Shown here in pieces: positions 7,813-15,377 of a DNA stretch of 64,000 bases; position 1 is the first letter of the stretch; each line of letters opens with the position of its first letter. Source of the stretch: Bradyrhizobium sp. Ash2021. Its GTDB lineage: Bacteria; Pseudomonadota; Alphaproteobacteria; Rhizobiales; Xanthobacteraceae. The notes under the pieces are model-generated. The model was not told the origin of the DNA, did no database searches, and worked only from the letters and a program-made list of their open reading frames with translations. A program made the translations under genes and the position numbers. The stretch spans positions 4,632,501 through 4,696,500 of the forward strand of contig NZ_CP100604.1 of assembly GCF_031202265.1 (NCBI RefSeq). The letters run 5' to 3'.

Positions 7813-7968
7813 TCAGAAGAAGCCCGGACTGAGGTCGAGACCGTAGGTCAACATCAGCAGAGATACCAACAGACCGACCCCGCAAAACAAAGCTAACGTT
7901 TTGAGGACATCAAACTCGGATGAGGTTGAGAGAAACACACGTGAAAACGCTCGTGCAACAGCAGTCAT
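7813..7968 (-). CDS. Small single-pass membrane protein (51 residues)
   Basis: ATG 7968 to TGA 7813. A polar N-terminal third ('MTAVARAFSRVFLSTSSEF') is followed by the hydrophobic segment 'LALFCGVGLLVSLLLMLTYG', a clear membrane helix, and a short tail. A perfect TGTGA-N6-TCACA palindrome is centred about 84 bases upstream of the start. Small membrane proteins of this size are frequent in rhizobial genomes; the role is unknown. Confidence 0.5.
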   Translation of the reverse strand: MTAVARAFSRVFLSTSSEFDVLKTLALFCGVGLLVSLLMLTYGLDLSPGFF

Positions 7969-8044
7969 TTGCGACTCCCAAAAGCTCGACCCTCAGAGCG
8001 AGGCCTAGCTGTGCGCTTTGTTAGCTGAGTCCGCGCGTGGGCTA

Positions 8045-8060
8045 TGTGATCCTGTTCACA
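8045..8060. promoter_or_regulatory. CRP-type palindrome
   Basis: TGTGATCCTGTTCACA has the exact TGTGA-N6-TCACA half-sites recognised by CRP-family regulators. It lies between the small membrane protein gene at 7813-7968 and the region leading to the terminator at 8218-8250. A second such site occurs at 44592-44613. The regulator is not in this window. Confidence 0.5.
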
Positions 8061-8217
8061 GGTTTTGGAGAGGCGAGGGTGCGGCCTGAAAGATCTCGTT
8101 AACTGAGCTGGGGACTGTCCTAATTAGGCCATCGCTTCTAGCGAATTGGGACACGATTCTGAATTGATGATAGGGAGCGCTCGGTCTCCAGAGCCCCCAG
8201 CCCTGATCGGGCGCATG

Positions 8218-8250
8218 AACGGCCTCAGCCCCCACGGCTGGGGCCGTTTT
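8218..8250 (+). terminator. Rho-independent terminator without an obvious upstream gene
   Basis: The 13-bp stem AACGGCCTCAGCC / GGCTGGGGCCGTT (one T-G pair) closes a 5-base loop and runs into TTTT on the + strand. No + strand coding region precedes it within the 7969-8217 gap, so it may end an untranslated RNA. The rest of 7969-8303 holds only the CRP-type site and no convincing gene. Confidence 0.65.
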
Positions 8251-8303
8251 GCTAGGGCAGTCCACCGACTTGCCGCGCTTCATTGCCAGTACGGCAATTC
8301 GGC

Positions 8304-8597
8304 TCACTGATCGCGCTTCAGCTTCCGCTTGCCCCAATGATGTTCCTTGCGATCGGGATTGAACTCCCGAACGTGGTGCCGGTTTAAGGCCCGCATGACG
8401 CCGACACGTGCGAACATCGCTGGGCCACCGTGCTCAACAACCAGCATCAGCGCTTCGATCGCGGACTGCCATTCCGGAAGGTCCGCTTCCTCTTTCGGCA
8501 AGCCGGCGATGTAGTCGCCCGCATCCTTCAGCGTGACGATCTGGCGGCCATCGGTCAGGGGGATCGGCTCTTCGAATTCGCTGGACCAGGGCGGCAT
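8304..8597 (-). CDS. Small conserved island protein, family A (copy 1)
   Basis: 97 residues from ATG 8597, which overlaps the stop of the gene before it as TGATG. The protein has 'IVTLKDAGDYIAGLPKEE', a central helix 'EWQSAIEALMLVVEHGGPAMFARVGVMRALNRH' and a basic end 'EHHWGKRKLKRDQ'. A relative with the same order of motifs ('LVTLEDAATCITELPK', 'MRARIGFMKTLTRH', 'DPHWGRRKLKRDQ') lies in the tRNA-Cys islet at 42836-43138. The family is tied to mobile DNA in this window; function unknown. Confidence 0.6.
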   Translation of the reverse strand: MPPWSSEFEEPIPLTDGRQIVTLKDAGDYIAGLPKEEADLPEWQSAIEALMLVVEHGGPAMFARVGVMRALNRHHVREFNPDRKEHHWGKRKLKRDQ

Positions 8598-8851
8598 CAC
8601 TCGGCGCCGTCAGGAAGCAGGATGATCCTCGTTCCCGAGCGGTCGATCTCAAGCCACTTCCGTGCGACAGCATGTCTGATGCCGGCCGCATAGTCGAGCA
8701 AACTGCCGCCGGTGCGTGTGAACGCCGTGTTCGTGGCGCCCGTATAGGCGTAAGGCAGGCCACTCTCAGCGATAGAAGCCCGGACAAGATCCAGCAGCTT
8801 GCGCGCCGCGGCTTCCGGAGCGGCGAAGGGTCGGTCAGTGACGTATTTCAT
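8597..8851 (-). CDS. Small conserved island protein
   Basis: 84 residues. ATG 8851 overlaps the upstream gene's stop (ATGA), and its own stop overlaps the next start (TGATG), giving a tightly coupled trio. The sequence 'AARKLLDLVRASIAESGLPYAYTGATNTAFTRTGG' and 'VARKWLEIDRSGTRIILL' suggests a small alpha/beta domain ending in two strands. No counterpart is seen in the tRNA-Cys islet. Function unknown. Confidence 0.55.
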   Translation of the reverse strand: MKYVTDRPFAAPEAAARKLLDLVRASIAESGLPYAYTGATNTAFTRTGGSLLDYAAGIRHAVARKWLEIDRSGTRIILLPDGAE

Positions 8852-9105
8852 GGAATTGACCTGTAACCCATTCCGCCGACCGGCATAGCCTGCCAATTGA
8901 AGTCCGGCCGGATATCGGCACCGCGCTTTCCGCAGGCCTTGCAAACAAACTGCGGTTCAATATCCGACAATCGCAATTCATCAGGCCAGCGGTCCGCGCC
9001 GAGTTCGACCGAATGGCTGCACCGGTAATCGGCGCAATAGATCAGCAAACCGCGAACGCCGGAAGAGCGCATTTCGCCGAAGGTGATTTTCTCAGGGCGG
9101 TTCAT
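8848..9105 (-). CDS. Zinc-ribbon-like small protein, family B (copy 1)
   Basis: 85 residues. Two Cys pairs, 'YCADYRCSH' and 'VCKACGKRGADIRPDF', form a likely zinc-binding ribbon; the N terminus 'EKITFGEMRSSG' is distinctive. First gene of a coupled trio. A frameshifted relative with 'KITLGEMRSSG', 'YCADYRCSH' and, in another frame, 'ACKACGKRGADVRPD' lies at 43790-44013. This intact copy shows what the broken one has lost. Function unknown; DNA or RNA contact is plausible for a zinc ribbon. Confidence 0.6.
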   Translation of the reverse strand: MNRPEKITFGEMRSSGVRGLLIYCADYRCSHSVELGADRWPDELRLSDIEPQFVCKACGKRGADIRPDFNWQAMPVGGMGYRSIP

Positions 9106-9153
9106 CCGGCTATCAAAGCGCGGCGCCTGCCGTCCGGCAATCGCCCAAGATGT

Positions 9154-9621
9154 TCATGGAACAGTTTTTGATCGAATGGCACCGGCGGTTATGTCTGCTT
9201 CGTCCCATCCCGCCGCTCTCAACTGAGTTGTAAGTTCTTCCGGCGTGTCGAAGGCCGGAGTTGAATAATCAAGCGCAACAAGCCGGCCGTCGATCCTACC
9301 CCAGTCTGAGGCCTTGTACTCGAAGGGCTGGCGGTCTTCGCCCGGGAAGTAGTCCCAATCGGGGAAGCCGTCAGAATCTATCAGCCCGTCCTTTTCAATT
9401 TCCGTAAGAGGGATGGCAGCGGTCATCACCAAGAGCCAACCCCGAGCGCCGCACCAGCGCACGGGGCACAGCATCGCTCGGCGGCGCTCGTCGACCGAAG
9501 CGAAGAGGTTGGCTTCATACTGATTGCAGCGCCGGCCGCGAGCGTCGCGCGCAAACTTCACAGCCCATGGTCCGACAATAAGGACCAACCGCGTTGTTCC
9601 TGTTCGAGAGATTCCGATCAT
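9154..9621 (-). CDS. Hypothetical protein with weak kinase-fold features
   Basis: 155 residues from ATG 9621. 'LIVGPWAVKFARDARG' followed by 'YEANLF' resembles the VxK strand and helix-C Glu of protein-kinase-like folds. 'GWLLVMTAAIPL' resembles a hinge strand, and 'GRLVALDYS' a metal-binding Asp segment. The catalytic-loop motif is absent and the protein is far shorter than a kinase domain, so if related it is a minimal, probably inactive, form. It is the gene closest to the tRNA-Arg attachment point. Confidence 0.5.
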   Translation of the reverse strand: MIGISRTGTTRLVLIVGPWAVKFARDARGRRCNQYEANLFASVDERRRAMLCPVRWCGARGWLLVMTAAIPLTEIEKDGLIDSDGFPDWDYFPGEDRQPFEYKASDWGRIDGRLVALDYSTPAFDTPEELTTQLRAAGWDEADITAGAIRSKTVP

Positions 9622-9797
9622 CGGACACGCCTCTTCGAGGCCGGCGTTTCGCGAACGGAAAACGAACTGCTGTGTACCATCCGTGTACCACTGACTAGTT
9701 GGGACTAAACGGGAAAGCCTGATATCAAAGGGTTTTCTTCAATAACAAATGGTACACGTAATTTTTGAGAACAAACCACATATCGCATTGAAATCAT

Positions 9798-9874
9798 TGG
9801 CGATCCCAGCAGGATTCGAACCTGCAACCCACGGAGTAGAAATCCGTTACTCTATCCAGTTGAGCTATGGGACC
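9798..9874 (-). tRNA. tRNA-Arg (anticodon TCT)
   Basis: On the minus strand the sequence folds into a full cloverleaf: acceptor GGTCCCA pairs with TGGGATC, the anticodon stem ACGGA/TCCGT encloses the loop TTTCTAC with anticodon TCT, and GGTTCGAATCC gives the T arm. CCA is encoded (9798-9800). The 3' end faces the phage-like region, as expected for an integration site. The matching attachment copy would lie left of the window. Confidence 0.93.
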
Positions 9875-10172
9875 GTCGGGGGTCTTCTAGCACTGCCAAT
9901 ATGAAAAATCCGCTTCCGCGCCAAGCCCGTTCTGAACCGATTTCTTCAAGCCAGCGACAAAGCCAGACGCCGGACCATTGCGTCCGGTCCGCCCTTGACC
10001 CAAAGCTCTGCCGGTAGCCCGCCGGCGCGAGGGAGGGACGGTTGCGACCAAGGATTGTTCAGCAATGTCGCATGCGACTTTTTCGCGCGCCGGTTCCCCC
10101 GCCATCAGTCCGTCACCTTTTCGCGCATTTTTCTCAACTCACGCGGCGGTCGTCCGCGCAGGGAGCTCCATC

Positions 10173-13100
10173 ATGATGGGTTTGGTTCGCGCCGCAGCAT
10201 TTTGCGCCACGCTGGCGCTTGGCCTGGTCGCGGCACAGGCGGCGGACAAGGCCTTCAAACGCGACGATCTCGCCGATTCCGCGATCAAGCTGGAAGCCCA
10301 GATCAAGAGTGAGGCGGGCCCGGTCGCCAAATCCAACGCGAGCTTGCGGACCGACGCTGACGCCGCCTTCAAGCGGCTCGACTTCCGGACCGGCCTGCAG
10401 ATCCTCGGCCAGATCGCCGCCACCACGCCGGAGGACAGCGGCAACTGGCTGCGGCTCGCCAAGACGATCTTCCAGATCCGCTCCGCCAGCTCCAGCGAGC
10501 AGACTTTTCTGCTGGAGCGGGCCTCGACGGCCGCCTACATCGCCTACCAGCGCGCGGGCAACCCGGCCGAGGAGGCTGACGCGCTGGCGGTGCTCGGCCG
10601 GGCGATGTCCGACCGGAAGCTGTGGCGGCCGGCGCTGGATAGCCTAAGGCTGTCGCTGGACATGCGCGAGGTCGCCGATGTCCGCGGCCAGTACGAGAAG
10701 ATGCGCGACGAGCACGGATTCCGGCTGCTGGATTACACCGTCGATTCCGATGGGGCGTCGCCGCGGGCCTGCTTCCAGTTCTCCGAGGATTTGGCAAAGC
10801 GGGTCGATTTCGCGCCGTTCCTGGCGCTGGCCGGCACCGACAAGCCGGCGCTGACGGCCGAGGGCAAGCAGCTCTGTGTCGACGGCCTGAAGCATGGCGA
10901 GCGCTACAATATCAATCTGCGCGCCGGCCTGCCGTCCATGGTCAAGGAGAGCCTGCCGAAATCGGCTGAATTCAACATCTATGTCCGCGACCGCAAGCCG
11001 TTCGTGCGCTTCACCGGCCGCGCCTATGTGCTGCCGCGTACTGGTCAGCGCGGTATCCCGCTGGTCAGCGTCAATACGCCCGCGGTGAACGTGAACGTAT
11101 TCCGGATCGGCGACCGCAACCTGATCAACACCGTGATCGACAGCGACTTCCAGAAGACGCTGAGCCGCTACCAGCTCAACGATCTCGGCGACGAGCGGGG
11201 CGTCAAGGTCTGGTCCGGCGAACTCGCGACCGCCACCACGCTCAACCAGGACGTCATTACCGCGTTCCCGGTCGACCAGGCGCTCGGCGACCTGCAGCCG
11301 GGCGTCTATGTCATGACGGCCGCCCCCAAGAGCCCCGGCAGCGACGATGACGGCACGCTGGCAACGCAATGGTTCATCGTCTCGGACATGGGCCTCACCG
11401 CGTTCTCGGGCAATGACGGCATCCATGTCTTCGTCAATTCGCTGGCGTCGACGGACGCGGTCGCCAGGGCCGAGGTGAAGCTGGTTGCGCGCAACAACGA
11501 GATTTTGGCGACCCGCAAGACCGATGAATCCGGTCACGTGCTGTTCGAGGCGGGGCTCGCGCGCGGCGAGGGCGGCCTGTCGCCGGCCATGCTGACCGTC
11601 ATGAGCGAGAAGGCCGACTACGCCTTCCTCAGCCTGAAGACCAGCGCGTTCGATCTCACCGACCGCGGCGTCGCTGGACGGGCCGTGCCGGCCGGCGCCG
11701 ACGCTTTCGTCTATGCCGAGCGCGGCGTCTACCGCTCCAACGAGACCGTCTATCTCACAGCGCTCTTACGCGACGGGCAGGGCAACGCCATGACCGGCGG
11801 ACCGCTGACGCTGGTGATCGAGCGGCCTGATGGCGTCGAGTTCCGCCGCGCCGTGCTGGCGGATCAGGGCGCGGGCGGCCACACCATGGCGGTACCGCTC
11901 AACTCGGCGGTCCCGACCGGGACCTGGCGGGTACGCGCCTTCACCGACCCCAAGGGGGCGTCGGTTGGCGAAACCACCTTCATGGTCGAGGATTACATCC
12001 CGGAGCGGATCGAATTCGATCTCACTGCCAAGGAGAAGCTGATCAAAGCTGAAGTTCCGGTAGAACTTAAGGTCGACGGGCATTTCCTGTATGGCGCACC
12101 GGCTTCCGGGCTGCAGCTCGAGGGTGACATGCTGGTCGCGCCGGCCTCGGCACGGCCCGGTTACCCCGGCTACCAGTTCGGCGTCGCCGACGAAGAGACC
12201 GCCAGCAACGAGCGCACGCCGATCGAAAACCTGCCCGAAGCCGACGCCAACGGGGTGGCGACCTTCCCGGTCTCATTGGCTAAACCGCCGTCATCGACCC
12301 GGCCTCAGGAGGCCCAGATATTCATCCGCATGGCGGAGACCGGCGGCCGCGCGGTCGAGCGCAAGCTGGTGCTGCCGGTGGCGCCCGCTACGAACCTGAT
12401 CGGCATCAAGCCGCTGTTCGGCGACAAGAGCGTCGCCGAAGGCGACAAGGCCGAATTCGACGTGGTGTTCGTCGCCCCCGACGGCAAGCAGCTGCCGCGC
12501 GACGGCCTGCGCTACGAACTCCTCAAGCTGGAATCCCGCTATCAATGGTATCGTCAGAACTCGTCCTGGGAATATGAACCGGTCAAATCGACCAGCCGTG
12601 TTGTCGACGGCGATCTGAAGCTGGCGGCCGACAAGCCGTCGCGCGTCACGCTGGCGCCGCAACCCGGTCGCTACCGCCTCGACGTCAAATCATCAGATGC
12701 GGACGGGCCGGTCACCTCGGTGCAGTTCGATGTCGGCTGGTATTCCGACGGCGGCGCCGATACGCCGGATCTCCTGGAAACCTCGATCGACAAGCCGGAA
12801 TACGCGTCCGGCGACACCATGGTGGTGTCGGTCAACGCCCGCTCGGCGGGCAAGCTCACCATAAACGTGCTCGGCGACCGCCTGCTGACGACGCAAACCA
12901 ACGACGTCAAGGAAGGCACCCAGCAGGTCAGGATTCCCGTCGGTAAGGATTGGGGGGCCGGCGCCTATGTGCTGGCGACCTTGCGCCGTCCGCTCGATGC
13001 CGCGGCGTTGCGGATGCCCGGACGGGCGATCGGCCTCAAATGGTTCGGGATCGACAAGAAGACCCGCACGCTGCAGGTCAATCTGTCGCCGCCGGCCCTC

Positions 13101-15377
13101 GTACGCCCCGGCACCTCGTTGAAGATTCCCGTCAAGCTCGGCGGGCTCAACCCCGGCGAGGACGCCAAGATCGTGGTCGCCGCGGTCGATGTCGGCATTC
13201 TCAATCTGACCAATTACAAGCCGCCGGCGCCGGATGACTATTATCTCGGCCAGCGCCGCCTGACCTCGGAGATCCGCGACCTCTATGGGCAGTTGATCGA
13301 CGGCATGCAGGGCACCCGCGGCCAGCTCAAGACCGGCGGCGATTCCGCCGGCGCCGAGCTGCAGGGCTCACCGCCCACGCAAAAGCCGCTGGCGCTGTAT
13401 TCCGGTATTGTCACGGTCGGGCCTGACGGGTCAGCCGAGGTCAGTTTCGACATTCCCGAATTTGCCGGCACCGCGCGGGTGATGGCGGTGGCGTGGAGTT
13501 CGAGCAGGCTTGGGCGGGCCACCACCGATGTCATCGTGCGCGATCCCGTGGTGCTGACGGCGACCTTGCCGCGCTTCCTGCTCAATGGCGACCACGGCAC
13601 CATGAGCATCGACCTCGACAATGTCGAAGGCGCGCCCGGCGATTACGCGATCAACGTCAAGACTTCGGGCCCGGTGAAGGTGACCGGCAATCCGATCACC
13701 ACCGCCAAGCTCGCGGCCAAGCAGCGCACGTCGATGGCGCTGGCGCTCGACGCCGGCGGCTCCGGAACCGCCAACCTCGACGTCGACATATCAGGGCCGA
13801 ACGGGCTTTCGCTGTCGCGCCACTATGCGCTCGACGTCAAGGCGGCGACGCAAATCCTGGCGCGCCGCTCGATCCGGACCCTGGCCAAGGGCGAAAGCCT
13901 GACGCTGACGTCGGATATGTTCTCCGATCTGGTCACGGGCACCGGCAGCGTCTCGCTGTCGGCGAGCCTCTCCACCGCGCTCGATGCCGCGACCATCCTG
14001 AAGGCACTGGATCGCTATCCGCACGGCTGTTCCGAGCAGATCACCAGCCGCGCCATGCCGCTATTGTACGTCAATGATCTCGCGGCCGGCGCCCATCTGG
14101 CGATGGATACCGCGGTCGACGAGCGCATCAAGGACGCCATCGACCGGCTGCTGGCGCGGCAGGGCTCGAACGGCTCGTTCGGGCTGTGGTCGGCCGGTGG
14201 GGATGACGCCTGGCTCGATGCCTATGTGACGGATTTCCTGACCCGCGCCCGTGAAAAGGGCTTTGCGGTGCCGGATGTGCTGTTCAAGAACGCGCTCGAC
14301 CGCATCCGCAACTCCGTGGTCAACGCCAATGAGCCGGAAAAGGACGGCGGCCGCGATCTGGCCTACGGCCTCTACGTGCTCGCCCGCAATGGCGCCGCCC
14401 CGATCGGTGATCTCCGCTATCTCGCCGATACCAAGCTCGGCAACCTCGCCACGCCGATTGCAAAATCGCAACTGGCGGCGGCGCTGGCCTTGGTCGGCGA
14501 CAAGGCGAGGGCGGAACGGGTCTATAGCGCAGCGCTTGAAGCGCTGGCGCCAAAGCCCGTGATCGAATTCGGCCGGGTCGATTACGGCTCGGCGCTGCGC
14601 GATGCCGCCGCACTGGTGTCGCTCGCCAGCGAAGGCAACGCGCCGCGGGCGACGCTGACGCAGGCGGTTTTGCGGGTCGAAGCGGCGCGGGGGCTTACGC
14701 CCTACACCTCGACGCAGGAAAATGCGTGGATGGTGCTGGCCGCCCGCGCGCTGGCGAAGGAGATGCTGAGCCTCGATGTCGATGGGCAGCCGATCAAGAC
14801 CGCGCTCTATCGCAGCTACAAGGCGGAAGCGATGGCGGGCAAGCCGGTCAAGATCACCAACACCGGCGATGCGCCGGTACAGGCAGTGGTCTCGGTGTCC
14901 GGTTCGCCGGTCACGCCGGAACCCGCGGCATCGAACGGCTTCAAGATCGAGCGCAATTATTTCACGCTCGACGGCAAGCCGGCCGATGTCACCAAGGCCA
15001 GGCAGAACGATCGCTTCGCGGTGGTGTTGAAGGTCACCGAGGCCAAGCCGGAATTCGGGCACATCATGGTGTCGGATTATCTCCCCGCCGGGCTCGAGAT
15101 CGACAACCCGCATCTGGTCTCGTCCGGCGACACCGGCACGCTGGACTGGATCGAGGACGGCGAGGAACCGGAAAACACCGAGTTCCGCGACGACCGCTTC
15201 ACCGCGGCCATCGACCGCGCCAGCGACGACAAGGCGGTGTTCACCGTCGCCTATGTCGTGCGCGCGGTTTCTCCCGGCAAATACGTGCTGCCGCAGGCCT
15301 ATGTCGAGGACATGTACAACCCCTCGCGCTACGGCCGTTCCGGCACCGGCGCAGTCGAGGTGCGTTCGGCGAAATGA
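10173..15377 (+). CDS. Alpha-2-macroglobulin family protease inhibitor
   Basis: 1734 residues. These large periplasmic proteins trap proteases through a bait region and a reactive thioester. The thioester motif is intact: 'YPHGCSEQITSRAMPLLYV' at about residue 1280. A signal peptide 'VRAAAFCATLALGLVAAQA' starts the protein; there is no lipobox Cys after it, unlike the E. coli lipoprotein form, so a soluble periplasmic protein is likely. ATG 10173 is chosen for its upstream AGGGAG and position at the signal peptide; a frame extension upstream lacks support. The stop overlaps pbpC (ATGA), the familiar pairing of macroglobulin and PBP1C that suggests joint envelope defence and repair. About 300 bases before it show no feature. 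Confidence 0.93.
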   Translation: MMGLVRAAAFCATLALGLVAAQAADKAFKRDDLADSAIKLEAQIKSEAGPVAKSNASLRTDADAAFKRLDFRTGLQILGQIAATTPEDSGNWLRLAKTIFQIRSASSSEQTFLLERASTAAYIAYQRAGNPAEEADALAVLGRAMSDRKLWRPALDSLRLSLDMREVADVRGQYEKMRDEHGFRLLDYTVDSDGASPRACFQFSEDLAKRVDFAPFLALAGTDKPALTAEGKQLCVDGLKHGERYNINLRAGLPSMVKESLPKSAEFNIYVRDRKPFVRFTGRAYVLPRTGQRGIPLVSVNTPAVNVNVFRIGDRNLINTVIDSDFQKTLSRYQLNDLGDERGVKVWSGELATATTLNQDVITAFPVDQALGDLQPGVYVMTAAPKSPGSDDDGTLATQWFIVSDMGLTAFSGNDGIHVFVNSLASTDAVARAEVKLVARNNEILATRKTDESGHVLFEAGLARGEGGLSPAMLTVMSEKADYAFLSLKTSAFDLTDRGVAGRAVPAGADAFVYAERGVYRSNETVYLTALLRDGQGNAMTGGPLTLVIERPDGVEFRRAVLADQGAGGHTMAVPLNSAVPTGTWRVRAFTDPKGASVGETTFMVEDYIPERIEFDLTAKEKLIKAEVPVELKVDGHFLYGAPASGLQLEGDMLVAPASARPGYPGYQFGVADEETASNERTPIENLPEADANGVATFPVSLAKPPSSTRPQEAQIFIRMAETGGRAVERKLVLPVAPATNLIGIKPLFGDKSVAEGDKAEFDVVFVAPDGKQLPRDGLRYELLKLESRYQWYRQNSSWEYEPVKSTSRVVDGDLKLAADKPSRVTLAPQPGRYRLDVKSSDADGPVTSVQFDVGWYSDGGADTPDLLETSIDKPEYASGDTMVVSVNARSAGKLTINVLGDRLLTTQTNDVKEGTQQVRIPVGKDWGAGAYVLATLRRPLDAAALRMPGRAIGLKWFGIDKKTRTLQVNLSPPALVRPGTSLKIPVKLGGLNPGEDAKIVVAAVDVGILNLTNYKPPAPDDYYLGQRRLTSEIRDLYGQLIDGMQGTRGQLKTGGDSAGAELQGSPPTQKPLALYSGIVTVGPDGSAEVSFDIPEFAGTARVMAVAWSSSRLGRATTDVIVRDPVVLTATLPRFLLNGDHGTMSIDLDNVEGAPGDYAINVKTSGPVKVTGNPITTAKLAAKQRTSMALALDAGGSGTANLDVDISGPNGLSLSRHYALDVKAATQILARRSIRTLAKGESLTLTSDMFSDLVTGTGSVSLSASLSTALDAATILKALDRYPHGCSEQITSRAMPLLYVNDLAAGAHLAMDTAVDERIKDAIDRLLARQGSNGSFGLWSAGGDDAWLDAYVTDFLTRAREKGFAVPDVLFKNALDRIRNSVVNANEPEKDGGRDLAYGLYVLARNGAAPIGDLRYLADTKLGNLATPIAKSQLAAALALVGDKARAERVYSAALEALAPKPVIEFGRVDYGSALRDAAALVSLASEGNAPRATLTQAVLRVEAARGLTPYTSTQENAWMVLAARALAKEMLSLDVDGQPIKTALYRSYKAEAMAGKPVKITNTGDAPVQAVVSVSGSPVTPEPAASNGFKIERNYFTLDGKPADVTKARQNDRFAVVLKVTEAKPEFGHIMVSDYLPAGLEIDNPHLVSSGDTGTLDWIEDGEEPENTEFRDDRFTAAIDRASDDKAVFTVAYVVRAVSPGKYVLPQAYVEDMYNPSRYGRSGTGAVEVRSAK

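Noticed and set aside
8056..8337. 93-codon minus-strand frame near the orphan terminator
   Set aside because: It contains the terminator hairpin and overlaps the end of the family A gene; no ribosome site and no protein-like pattern.
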